Of a stretch of 64,000 bases of DNA, positions 1 through 7,730 are shown piece by piece. Where the stretch lies: positions 1 to 64,000 of the forward strand of contig JAHHIF010000003.1 of assembly GCA_019358875.1 (NCBI GenBank), written 5' to 3'. The notes beneath the pieces were generated by a model that ran no database searches, was not told the DNA's origin, and saw nothing but the letters and a program-made list of their open reading frames with translations. The position numbers and the translations under genes are program-made. The stretch comes from Symplocastrum torsivum CPER-KK1 (GTDB taxonomy: Bacteria > Cyanobacteriota > Cyanobacteriia > Cyanobacteriales > Coleofasciculaceae). The stretch's first letter is position 1; the number at the start of each line of letters is the position of its first letter.

Positions 1-84
1 AAGGCTGCTGCTCGCCTCTCAATCTTGAAAACCTTGTTTAACAAGGCTTTCAAGCTTGTTAAGAAAGATGTGACTAATGCATAG
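1..84 (+). CDS. C-terminal end of an unidentified protein (partial)
   Basis: The frame is open from the left edge of the window to a TAG at 82-84 and reads 27 codons rich in Lys, Ala and Leu, with the ending KKDVTNA. The composition suggests a helical, basic tail. I do not recognise the family and the start lies outside the window. A GC-rich inverted repeat and a dispersed repeat follow before the convergent gapN gene. This could be a chance open frame, because only 84 bases are visible. Confidence 0.3.
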   Translation, partial: KAAARLSILKTLFNKAFKLVKKDVTNA

Positions 85-116
85 CTTATCAAGGGGGGAA
101 AAACTTCAAATCTTGC

Positions 117-152
117 CCCCTCCCCTTGAGGTCGGGGAGGGCTGGGGAGGGG
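117..152. repeat. GC-rich inverted repeat in spacer
   Basis: CCCCTCCCC at 117-125 is complementary to GGGGAGGGG at 144-152, with an 18-base loop. This is the style of short G/C-rich dispersed palindrome common in cyanobacterial spacers. It sits just after the stop at 84 and could act as a weak terminator, but no T-run follows it. Confidence 0.5.
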
Positions 153-186
153 TCATTCATGGATTTTTGCAAGAGGTATTGCTAAA

Positions 187-260
187 GGCTGCGAAACAAG
201 TGCTACTTGACAGGAAAACAAAAAAGCTGATGGCTGATAGCTGAGAGCTAACTGCTATAT
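187..260. repeat. Dispersed repeat, copy 1 (second copy at about 52940-53012)
   Basis: A stretch of about 75 bases is nearly identical to the spacer at 52940-53012. The shared core includes aaaacaaaaaagctgatggc followed by a tagctgag/taactgc tail with one base change. Both copies lie between the 3' ends of two convergent genes. The role is unknown; a repeat family that settles in convergent spacers, or one that helps end transcription, fits the placement. Confidence 0.7.
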
Positions 261-273
261 TGTTTTTTACTGT

Positions 274-1917
274 CTAAAGAATGAAATCGGTTGAGAGAAA
301 GTTTGATTTATGTTCTCTGACAATTTGAGTCAGCATTCCTTTATTAATGTCTGTCTGTTTCGCGGCTACTAAGGTAGGCAGAGAAAAGGCATACAATGCA
401 TCAGTAACAGAAAGTGTACCTTCAGCAGAGTCTTTTCTTGCGGTAAAGGGAAAGGTATCAGGACCACGCTGGCATTGGCTATTCAGGTTTACACGAGAGA
501 CTTGATTAACTAATGGGTCAACAAGTTTGGAGATTGTATCGGCATTGTTTCCAAAAATGCTGACCTGCTGCCCATAATCAGACTCAACCATATATTGAAT
601 TGGAACTTCAATATCATCGAAGGGAACTATGGGGATTACAGGACCAAATTGCTCCTCGTGATACACCCGCATTTGTGAAGTAATAGGATACAGGACAGCG
701 GGATAGAAGAAAGTTTTGTTGACGGTGCCGCCTGCTTCATTGACAACCTTCGCACCCAAGCTTTTAGCATCTTCAACAAGTTCGGTGAGATACTTGGGCT
801 TCTCTATATCTGGTAGCGGCGTGAGCGTGACACCTTTTTCCCAAGGCATACCAAATTTCAGATTAGCGATCGCATCACAAAAACGCTCAAGAAAGACATC
901 GATAATTTGAGAATGGACAAATAGTATTTTCAAAGCTGTGCAACGCTGTCCATTATAAGAAAGCGTTCCCAAAACGCATTCTTTAACAGCTAAGTCCAAA
1001 TCGGCGTAAGGCAGAATAATGCCTGGATTTTTCGCCTCTAAACCTAGGACACTCCGCAACCGATGCGGCTTAGGATGCAGTTTTTTCAGGGAACTGGCTG
1101 CTTTACTTGAGCCAATAAACGCCAATGCATCAACCTTTCCAGAAGCCATTAGGGGAGGAGTGATGTCCCGACCCTTTCCATAAATGACATTGACCACACC
1201 TGGAGGAAATGCGTCTCGGAACGCTTCTAGCAGTGGACGATTGAGCAAAACTCCTAACCTTGGTGGTTTTAAAATCACTGTATTGCCCATAATCAGGGCA
1301 GGAATCAGTGTAGTAAAGGTTTCATTCAACGGATAATTTGTTGGGCCTAAACAAAGCGTTACCCCCAGAGGCGCACGACGGATTTGACCAATAATTCCCT
1401 GTTCGAGTACAAACCGAGAATTGGTTCGATCCAGGTTCTTGAGGGCATCAATCGTGTCTTCGATATAAGCAATCGTGCGGTCAAATTCTTTCTCGGAATC
1501 TGGATAGGACTTGCCAATTTCCCACATCAAGAGATTGACAACTTCCTGCTTCTTCTCCTTCATCCGATAGGCGAAGTCTTGAATATGTTCAATCCTGCCA
1601 CTGACAGACATTGTCGGCCAATGGCCTCTGCCGTTGTTATAGGCTACCACAGCAGCATCAAGCGCTTCGAGGGCTTCTTTTTCTGACAATATTGGAACGC
1701 TGCCAATCACTTTTTGGGAAAACCCATCTGCCGTTTTCACATAAATTGATGACGAGACTTCTTGCCTTGACCCCTCCCACTGTCGTAGCAATCCATCGAT
1801 CAGATATTCAGTTTGATGAATCGGGTCGGGTAGCTGGAATTCTGTTGGAATACTAGATTCGTCCGGAAAAATTGAGTCAATCTTGGGTTGGAGTTGGGGT
1901 TTTTCTTGTAGTTGCAT
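274..1917 (-). CDS. gapN: NADP-dependent non-phosphorylating glyceraldehyde-3-phosphate dehydrogenase (aldehyde dehydrogenase family)
   Basis: This is a full-length aldehyde dehydrogenase. By family, the GapN branch oxidises glyceraldehyde 3-phosphate straight to 3-phosphoglycerate with NADP+, giving NADPH in the cytosol. Counting from the ATG at 1917, the catalytic Cys is residue 326 (NGQRCTA), the general-base Glu is 294 (LGLEAKNPG) and the Asn of the LGPTNYP motif is 194. An in-frame ATG exists at 1950, but the one at 1917 has AGGAGAG eight bases upstream, so I prefer 547 residues. The enzyme class is secure. The choice of GapN over another aldehyde dehydrogenase rests on overall resemblance and is less sure. 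Confidence 0.8.
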   Translation of the reverse strand: MQLQEKPQLQPKIDSIFPDESSIPTEFQLPDPIHQTEYLIDGLLRQWEGSRQEVSSSIYVKTADGFSQKVIGSVPILSEKEALEALDAAVVAYNNGRGHWPTMSVSGRIEHIQDFAYRMKEKKQEVVNLLMWEIGKSYPDSEKEFDRTIAYIEDTIDALKNLDRTNSRFVLEQGIIGQIRRAPLGVTLCLGPTNYPLNETFTTLIPALIMGNTVILKPPRLGVLLNRPLLEAFRDAFPPGVVNVIYGKGRDITPPLMASGKVDALAFIGSSKAASSLKKLHPKPHRLRSVLGLEAKNPGIILPYADLDLAVKECVLGTLSYNGQRCTALKILFVHSQIIDVFLERFCDAIANLKFGMPWEKGVTLTPLPDIEKPKYLTELVEDAKSLGAKVVNEAGGTVNKTFFYPAVLYPITSQMRVYHEEQFGPVIPIVPFDDIEVPIQYMVESDYGQQVSIFGNNADTISKLVDPLVNQVSRVNLNSQCQRGPDTFPFTARKDSAEGTLSVTDALYAFSLPTLVAAKQTDINKGMLTQIVREHKSNFLSTDFIL

Positions 1918-2165
1918 AGCATTAGCTCTCCTAATTTGCTTAAGCATCAACTTCCTTTGCCACCAAGATAAACCATTGTTCTAGATAATTCTGTACTGAA
2001 ATTAACCTAAATATTGCAACTCGCTATGTCCTAAGAGAGGTTTTTAATCTTTTAATAAACATACTTTAGAAGGTAGAAAAAACTGCTATTTGTTTATCTA
2101 AAATCTAGGATAAAAGTTAGTAACACAGAAGACAAACAAATATTAAGTAGGTAGACAAAATTAAA

Positions 2166-2192
2166 CGTAAGGTGGACATTTCCCACCCTACG
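2166..2192. repeat. Short dispersed palindrome in the 1918-2292 spacer
   Basis: CGTA-GGTGG at 2166-2175 pairs with CCACC-TACG at 2183-2192 around a short loop, with one bulged base on each side. This GTAGGGTGG...CCACCCTAC type of palindrome is familiar from cyanobacterial spacers. The rest of the AT-rich spacer between gapN and the next gene should hold the gapN promoter, but I cannot point to clear -35/-10 boxes. Confidence 0.55.
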
Positions 2193-2292
2193 AGTTGCTT
2201 GCAAACAAACTATCCTTTGAAGAAGGCTTGTCTAAAGGGATGAACGCGATCGCCTTTTGTGGAGTCAGCGCAAGGAGCGGGGGGTGTATTTA

Positions 2293-3084
2293 CTAAAACC
2301 GATAGTTACGAATCTTCTGGTTCGACGCTTCGCCAACCTGTGCCCAAAGGCTTACTGGCACAGCATTGCCTTGAGCATTCACCTTGATTTCCATAACAAC
2401 TGGTGGTGTCTGTGATGACTGACTTGGGTTGGTTTGGGGTTCCGTCTGTGGAGACTGTGTTAAGTTGGCTTGCCGGGTTGCCCCTAAGTCAGCGTTAATC
2501 TGCTGTCGCTGGTCTTCAGGGATGTAGTAAGTTTCCAGCCCATACTGAATAAAACCTTTTTCAGCCAGCCCTTTAAGGGCAACCTGATTTGCTGGTAGTT
2601 GCGAGGGGCGCTGGGTACTAACTGCGACAGGTTTCCAAGCTTGTGGGAGTTTACCTAGGGTTGGCTTGGTTGGTGCTGCCAAAATTACATAAAAACGAGT
2701 ACCCGGTTCAATCAAAGCAAAGTTATTTCCGTTAGGCTGTTGCTTGGGCAATTTCTCCCAACCTGGGAGCTTGCTTAAGCTGTTTTGGCGGGAAATATCA
2801 TACCTTAGTGTCTGGGAGTAGCCTCGCAACAGTTCGTAAGGGTCTACTGGTACAGTCTGGAGGATAACGGTTTTACCAGTTAGCTGGGTGTAAACGGCTT
2901 GGGCTGGAACAGCAAGAATCAATGCTGTTTGAAAGACAATAGGTACCCAAAATCGCCATCTAGGTGTGGGCTTAGGAGATTCAGAATTTAAGGTCATTCG
3001 AGTTGGGACTTCGGATTGATTTCGAGGTGGACTATTTAGCCAATGTCTAACTGGATAGTTATTTTCGCCGCGCTGCACTAGCAA
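2293..3084 (-). CDS. GDYXXLXY family protein, membrane-anchored
   Basis: The protein has a single N-terminal membrane segment (about residues 45-65, FWVPIVFQTALILAVPAQAV). Its motif RGYSQTLRYDI at about residues 89-99 matches a variant of the GDYXXLXY signature, in which the leading GD has become RG. A Gln/Thr/Pro/Ser-rich stretch (about 205-230) precedes the C-terminal piece. The family has no defined function. Its genes typically sit next to DUF2157/DUF4401 membrane genes, exactly as here: the upstream DUF2157 gene ends 9 bases before this start. A later ATG at 2997 (MTLNSESPKP) is an alternative start. Confidence 0.7.
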   Translation of the reverse strand: MLVQRGENNYPVRHWLNSPPRNQSEVPTRMTLNSESPKPTPRWRFWVPIVFQTALILAVPAQAVYTQLTGKTVILQTVPVDPYELLRGYSQTLRYDISRQNSLSKLPGWEKLPKQQPNGNNFALIEPGTRFYVILAAPTKPTLGKLPQAWKPVAVSTQRPSQLPANQVALKGLAEKGFIQYGLETYYIPEDQRQQINADLGATRQANLTQSPQTEPQTNPSQSSQTPPVVMEIKVNAQGNAVPVSLWAQVGEASNQKIRNYRF

Positions 3085-3093
3085 TATTTATTT

Positions 3094-4455
3094 TCACCCA
3101 TCTACTTGTGAATGCCTGGTTCGGTAACGCTCAAACCATAGTCCAGCAGCAATGACACCAAGTCCGCAGAGGAACAGGACTAAGGATTTGAAGAGTAAGT
3201 CAGTGTTGTACTCCAGCATCCGGCTAAGAATTTGTAGAGTTAGCAATACCATACCCCCCCAGAAAAAGCGGCGCTGACTCTGTGCTAATCCTTCACGGAT
3301 TAAACCAGTGGAGAGCAGGAATGAGAGCAAGTTGAAGATTAGCGTAGCTATAATTGCAAGCCTACCGCTACTCAGATGCCAAAAGGGAATTAAAGCACTG
3401 ACGGTAATCATACTCGCGACAAGAAGGTTGGTTAAATCGACTCGACGCAATAGTTGTACCCATTCCCAAACTGTCCAACCCGCTAAGAGCAGTATATCGA
3501 CTGGAGGAGGAAGGGTTAGTGAAGTGTCATTGGCTGAAGGCACCAATGAGGTACTCCATAATCCATAGAACGATGCGAGAAAGAACAGAAGGCTGAGGAA
3601 GGTGATAGCAAGACTACGGGCTGTACTGTCGAATGATTGAGCCTTCGGTGAACGCTGACCCCATAGAGAATCCCTGTATCCCCATAAAAGTGCAGGTGGT
3701 AGCGCACAGGCAACTGCAGCTGTCCAAGGTGGAGAACCTAATAGATTCAATCGGATTAAATTCGCTTCTAGAAAATATATAGTTGCGATCGCACCAAGGC
3801 GAAAAATCCAGCGAGAACGGCACCAGTAAGCCAATGGGATAAACATTAAAGCGGCTAACACTGGCATATATTGCACTACAAACCGTAGCCAGGGAAACTC
3901 ACCAATTGCAACAAATTCTGGCTGTCCCTGCACATACCCAAGTGCAATTAAAAGAATTGCCAAAATTCCCAACATCGTCAGCCGTAGGCTGTACGCCATT
4001 GTCAAAACGCCGAATCCCCAAACCAGATACAACTGATAAAGTAGCCCACTCTGATGAAACATCTGAGACATCAGAGCCATATTTGCCCCTAAAATCAGCG
4101 CACCTAAGAGTAATAACCCCTGTCCAAAACGGCGTTGCCATCGCTCAGTTGGATGCCGCCAGAGGTAGAAACCTGCTGTATTGACACCAATAAAGCCACT
4201 CAGGAGCAATGTCACCTTCAACCCCCGTGACCACGCTTGCCAGTTCGCCGCGACGAAAGTGATAATGGCTAAGCCCAACAGGACACTACCTAGCCCCAGC
4301 AAAATCACGATGAATCGGCTACGGGCAGACGCTTCAAGGTCATTAAATTGATAGCGATCGCATAATTGTTCATACACAGAATCATCAATTATTCCCTCGG
4401 TTCGCCATTGTTCTGCTTCTTGACGCAACTGGCGACGAAACTTATCAGAAAGCAT
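3094..4455 (-). CDS. DUF2157 polytopic membrane protein
   Basis: The N-terminal soluble stretch (FRRQLRQEAEQWRTEGIIDD...) followed by many hydrophobic segments (VILLGLGSVLLGLAIITFVAANW and about nine more) is the DUF2157 pattern; the function is unknown. The frame is open back to 4587, but the ATG at 4455 is preceded by GAGGTGG, and the longer start would overlap the well-supported divergent CHAP gene at 4551. I therefore choose 4455 (453 residues). It forms a two-gene unit with the downstream GDYXXLXY gene, which is the usual arrangement. Confidence 0.75.
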   Translation of the reverse strand: MLSDKFRRQLRQEAEQWRTEGIIDDSVYEQLCDRYQFNDLEASARSRFIVILLGLGSVLLGLAIITFVAANWQAWSRGLKVTLLLSGFIGVNTAGFYLWRHPTERWQRRFGQGLLLLGALILGANMALMSQMFHQSGLLYQLYLVWGFGVLTMAYSLRLTMLGILAILLIALGYVQGQPEFVAIGEFPWLRFVVQYMPVLAALMFIPLAYWCRSRWIFRLGAIATIYFLEANLIRLNLLGSPPWTAAVACALPPALLWGYRDSLWGQRSPKAQSFDSTARSLAITFLSLLFFLASFYGLWSTSLVPSANDTSLTLPPPVDILLLAGWTVWEWVQLLRRVDLTNLLVASMITVSALIPFWHLSSGRLAIIATLIFNLLSFLLSTGLIREGLAQSQRRFFWGGMVLLTLQILSRMLEYNTDLLFKSLVLFLCGLGVIAAGLWFERYRTRHSQVDG

Positions 4456-4550
4456 AACCACCTCAATACTTGAGTCCGTATCAGTAGAAGGACTTGTCGT
4501 TTGTGAGACACTAGGAAAAAATCTACCGGAATCAGCCCTAGAGGAGAACA

Positions 4551-5297
4551 ATGACGACGGCTGTAGATGTACTGGGAAGAGCAGCACGAGAAATTGGTTA
4601 CACCGAGTCGCCGCCTAACAGCAACCGTAACAAATTCGGTGCCTGGTATGGAATGAATGATGTACCGTGGTGTGCCATTTTTGTCTCATACTGCTTCTAC
4701 GATGCTCAGTTGCCATTAGAAATCACTACACCAAAAGGCTTCTCATATTGTCCGTCTGGTGTCAAATGGTTTAAAGAGCAAGGTCAATTCTTTAAAACAC
4801 CGCAAGTCGGTGACCTTGCCTTCTTTGATTGGGATGATGACGGAACCACTGACCATGTTGGCATCGTTGAGGTTGTTCATGATAAGGCGAATGTGACCTG
4901 CATTGAAGGGAACACAGGCAGCAATAACAACTCCAATGGCGGACAGGTCATGCGCCGTAAGCGTTCTATCAAGAATATCTTAGGCTTTGGTAGACCCCTA
5001 TATACAGATACATCTCGCCCTCAACCTGAGCTTGGCTACCCTGTATGGCAAGGGCGTTATATTACATTAACAAGTCCTCTGATGAGTGGGAATGATGTTT
5101 TGACATGGCAGTTGCGAATGATTTCCAGAGGCTGGAATTTTGGTGATACTGGCTCAACGGGAAAAGGAGACGATGGCATTTTCACAGAACGTTGCCACGA
5201 AGTCCTGATCAAATTTCAAGGGGAAAAAGGGCTAAAGCCTGATGGATTGTTAGGTCCGATGACATGGAATGCTGCCTGGGAGACACCGATTACCTGA
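4551..5297 (+). CDS. CHAP-domain amidase/endopeptidase with C-terminal peptidoglycan-binding domain
   Basis: Residues 1-150 form a CHAP cysteine-hydrolase domain, with Cys41 (PWCAIFVSYC), His102 (TDHVGIVE) and Glu119 (CIEGNT) in the places of the catalytic residues. Residues about 175-245 form a peptidoglycan-binding module (LMSGNDVLTWQLRM...GIFTERCHEVLIKFQGEKGLKPDGLLGPMTW). The layout is that of phage endolysins and bacterial wall hydrolases, which cut peptidoglycan peptide or amide bonds. No signal peptide is visible, so export would need another route. The start is firm: AGAGGAG lies 4 bases before the ATG. It is transcribed away from the DUF2157 pair from a spacer of about 95 bases. No other phage genes are nearby. 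Confidence 0.8.
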   Translation: MTTAVDVLGRAAREIGYTESPPNSNRNKFGAWYGMNDVPWCAIFVSYCFYDAQLPLEITTPKGFSYCPSGVKWFKEQGQFFKTPQVGDLAFFDWDDDGTTDHVGIVEVVHDKANVTCIEGNTGSNNNSNGGQVMRRKRSIKNILGFGRPLYTDTSRPQPELGYPVWQGRYITLTSPLMSGNDVLTWQLRMISRGWNFGDTGSTGKGDDGIFTERCHEVLIKFQGEKGLKPDGLLGPMTWNAAWETPIT

Positions 5298-5428
5298 GGT
5301 AATGTTCTGGGTTGTTCGGGAATTGGGAACTGGGAATTGACAGGAAAATAAAGGTTTTCTCGTCGCTTTCTGTGAATTTGTATAGACTGATGCAATTTTG
5401 ACTTAGGCTTTATCAGCAGGATAGATGT

Positions 5429-6286
5429 TCACTCTAAAGGACAACTGGATGGTGCTGCGGCTGACCATTCCCACATAGAACCTGGATAATTTTTGACATT
5501 AGTAAAACCTAAATCAGCCAATACAGCAGCAAAGAATGCTGAGCGGACTCCACCTGTACAGTAAGTAGCAATTGGAGTATCAAGCTTTATCTCGAAGCGA
5601 TTGAGTTTATCAATAATCTGATTACGGGGAAGTAAGTATCCCTTAGTATCTATTAAATCTTTAAAGTAGAAATGTACAGCACCAGGTATATGTCCTCCAC
5701 GTTGTTCCCCATAGGGAGTAGAGCCAGCAAATTCACGGGGAGAACGGGTATCAATTACAATCAACTTCTTAGAGGCACTTTGAACAGAAAGATGAGCTTG
5801 AAGTTCATCACGCTGGATTGACCACAAGGCAGTTGGCTTAACAACAAAGTCTCCAGCAATGGGTTGGTTCAAACCTAATGTAGTAGGAACACCAGCTTGG
5901 GTAAGAGCTGTATAGCCTCCATCCACAAAGGCGGCTGATGGATGTCCGAGGGTGCGTAACATCCAAACGATTCGTCCCTCCTCACCAAAATGCCAAGGGT
6001 GAGTCGGATTACCAATTACAACGACTGGCTTGGTGTTAGTAACACTAAGGTTACGAAGCTTTTGTTCCAGAATTTCCAGGTTCTCAAGTAGTTTGCCTTT
6101 ATCAGGTGATTGCTGTTGGGAAAAGTGCTTCCAATTAACGTGAACTGCCGCCGGGACATGACCCATTAGCCATTCCAAGTAAGTGCGAGAATCAAGAATA
6201 GTTGCTCCTTGCTCAATACGTTGCTTGGCTTGTGCTGCACTGACTACCCACTGCTGATTTCGACTATCTTGAGCTGGGCTGTTCAA
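5429..6286 (-). CDS. Two-domain sulfurtransferase (rhodanese)
   Basis: Two rhodanese domains are visible, about residues 14-130 and 155-280. The second carries the active-site loop CTGGVRS with Cys243. The first has no Cys at the equivalent place (IGNPTHPWHFGEEGR) and is probably structural, as in thiosulfate and 3-mercaptopyruvate sulfurtransferases. It would move sulfur from thiosulfate or mercaptopyruvate to cyanide or a thiol acceptor in the cytosol. The length of 285 residues is normal for the family. The donor cannot be settled from the sequence. Confidence 0.85.
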   Translation of the reverse strand: MNSPAQDSRNQQWVVSAAQAKQRIEQGATILDSRTYLEWLMGHVPAAVHVNWKHFSQQQSPDKGKLLENLEILEQKLRNLSVTNTKPVVVIGNPTHPWHFGEEGRIVWMLRTLGHPSAAFVDGGYTALTQAGVPTTLGLNQPIAGDFVVKPTALWSIQRDELQAHLSVQSASKKLIVIDTRSPREFAGSTPYGEQRGGHIPGAVHFYFKDLIDTKGYLLPRNQIIDKLNRFEIKLDTPIATYCTGGVRSAFFAAVLADLGFTNVKNYPGSMWEWSAAAPSSCPLE

Positions 6287-6343
6287 ATCATTACTCTGAT
6301 TGGCGATCGCATTTCACTTACTTAGCCTAATTCCAGCCACTAA

Positions 6344-6616
6344 TTACGATAGCAGTTGGCTCATGAAGCTGAACATCGGCTTGAGTATATCCATATAACC
6401 GGCTGCTAGCACACCACCCAATAAGCCAAATAAATGTCCTTCCCAAGACACGCCCTCATACAGTGGAAAAATACCCCAGAGTGTCCTTCCATAGAGGAAG
6501 CCAACAATGGCTGAGAGGACAATCGACAGCGAGTCACTCTCAACGTAGCTGTATAGCAGCAAGAAATTTATGTAACCGAAAATAATGTCACTGGCACCAA
6601 AATGGCTTTGTAGTTG
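6344..6616 (-). pseudogene. Remnant of a rhomboid intramembrane serine protease (C-terminal half)
   Basis: Reading on the minus strand from directly after the response regulator stop (TAG at 6617-6619), the same frame continues HFGASDIIFGYINFLLLYSY and ends in a membrane segment with SWEGHLFGLLGG. This matches the C-terminal half of a rhomboid protease: the GxSG loop with the catalytic Ser and the late His (EGHLFG). The N-terminal membrane segments are missing, and the conserved Gly after the Ser is Asp (GASD). No good start codon precedes it; a TTG at 6562 would give 72 residues but would drop the Ser motif. I read it as a truncated, inactive gene joined to the regulator by a deletion. Confidence 0.75.
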
Positions 6617-6982
6617 CTATTCTCGTAACAAATACTTAACGGTATTGATGAGTTCTTGAGGATGGCAAAGCTTGGAAACATAAGCATCAGCGCCTTGCTT
6701 GCTTCCCCAATAGAAGTCACATTCTTCTGTCTTATTGGAATACATCAGCACAGCAGGCTTAGGAGTTGTGTTCTTCGACTTTAGACGCCGACAGACTTCG
6801 TAGCCGTTCATTCGAGGCATGATAATATCCAGAATAACCAGCTTGGGACAATGAATTTCTGCTAGGGACAGGGCTTCAAAGCCATCTTCAGCAAAAATCA
6901 AATTTAGCCCAATCTTTGTCAGGTGTTTGGAGATTATCAACTGTTGGGTCTGGTCATCCTCTACCACTAGAACTGTAGTCAC
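6617..6982 (-). CDS. Single-domain response regulator, PilH/PixH-like
   Basis: A stand-alone receiver domain of 121 residues. The acidic pocket is Glu8-Asp9-Asp10, the phosphoacceptor is Asp52 (VILDIIMPRMNGYEVC), and Ser82 and Lys104 complete the site. The stretch YWGSKQGADAY near residues 91-101 resembles the PilH/PixH regulators of cyanobacterial pilus-motility and phototaxis systems, which carry WGxKQGADAY. No output domain is present, so it would act by protein contact. No chemotaxis-type kinase or PatA-like partner is next to it. A 28-base perfect palindrome lies about 165 bases upstream. Confidence 0.8.
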   Translation of the reverse strand: MTTVLVVEDDQTQQLIISKHLTKIGLNLIFAEDGFEALSLAEIHCPKLVILDIIMPRMNGYEVCRRLKSKNTTPKPAVLMYSNKTEECDFYWGSKQGADAYVSKLCHPQELINTVKYLLRE

Positions 6983-7145
6983 AACCCTTTACCTCTAGTG
7001 TCTTTAGGGTGAACTACAACTGGCTCAGGTTAAATTCCGAAAGTTTTTCAGTGTAACTGGAGTAGATTGCGATCGCTTTCTTGCATACCCATGTAGGAGG
7101 CTTCCTGACCTTTACCCATCTTGTTCTGAGAAAAGACAAATAGAC

Positions 7146-7173
7146 CTATCTTGAAAGTCTACTTTCAAGATAG
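7146..7173. promoter_or_regulatory. 28-base perfect palindrome upstream of the response regulator
   Basis: CTATCTTGAAAGT at 7146-7158 is exactly mirrored by ACTTTCAAGATAG at 7161-7173, with only two bases between the arms. Such a long perfect dyad could be an operator, a hairpin ending the upstream CcmS-like gene, or a mobile-element relic. No T-run follows on either strand, which weakens the terminator reading. Confidence 0.5.
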
Positions 7174-7221
7174 ACACCATGCGCTGTGGCTCACAACGAA
7201 TGAATGAAAATCCTTATTTCT

Positions 7222-7255
7222 TCTGCCCTCTGCCTGATGCCCTCTGCCTTTTGCT
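7222..7255. repeat. Short tandem repeat of the CTGCCCTCTGCC type
   Basis: Two near-identical units, ctgccctctgcctgatgccc and ctctgcc, lie side by side in the spacer. The same word family, in inverted orientation, forms the ends of the element embedded in the kinase gene at 48868-49021, so it marks a dispersed repeat family of this genome. Confidence 0.6.
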
Positions 7256-7268
7256 ATAAGTTAATTGT

Positions 7269-7700
7269 TCAGCTTTCTAGTTGCTGAGTCAGGCGCTGCT
7301 GTAACTGTTCTAGTAATGTATCGACATCCTTAGCAACTTGCTCAAAACAAGTAGGAGGTGGGGGTTCGGGTTCAAACTGAATCAGCTTGAGTTGCTCGTT
7401 ACCAATCCCAATGATCAGAACTTCCTTTTCAGGTTGATGAGCATCCACAACTCCCAAAATTTCCTGAAGCTGGTTGTTGGCTTTACGATTTAATTCTTCG
7501 ACCGCTGTTTTAGGACAATAGACAAAATGCGGTGTCGGGTTAAGGTCAATTCCTAACGTCTCATCGCTTTCTCCCCGTTCCAGAAATAGCCCCCAAGCGA
7601 GTGCAGCCAGTTCTTGTTGATTGTCTTTGGCGAATTGATTGAGTTGCTGTCGCCACTTGTTTTCTGGTGTTTCCGGTTGGGGACTACCAAAGAATGTCAT
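7269..7700 (-). CDS. ccmS: CcmS-like conserved cyanobacterial protein (putative beta-carboxysome assembly chaperone)
   Basis: A 143-residue soluble protein with no membrane segment. Features include a Gln/Asn-rich start (QPETPENKWRQQLNQFAKDNQQELAALAWGLFLERG), a central GIDLNPTPHFVYCPK, then LQEILGVVDAHQPEKEVLIIGIGNEQLKLIQFEPEPPPP and a coiled-coil-like tail. I recall this pattern from the cyanobacterial family now called CcmS, reported to bind CcmK shell proteins during beta-carboxysome assembly. That identification is from memory and no other carboxysome gene is in the window. If wrong, it is a conserved hypothetical protein. It lies 30 bases downstream of the ABC exporter and may be co-transcribed with it. 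Confidence 0.5.
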   Translation of the reverse strand: MTFFGSPQPETPENKWRQQLNQFAKDNQQELAALAWGLFLERGESDETLGIDLNPTPHFVYCPKTAVEELNRKANNQLQEILGVVDAHQPEKEVLIIGIGNEQLKLIQFEPEPPPPTCFEQVAKDVDTLLEQLQQRLTQQLES

Positions 7701-7730
7701 GATTTGCGTTGTGTGATGGTCAAGCGCATT

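Noticed and set aside
4551..5297. Considered as part of a prophage
   Set aside because: No capsid, tail, terminase or integrase genes nearby; neighbours are conserved chromosomal genes.
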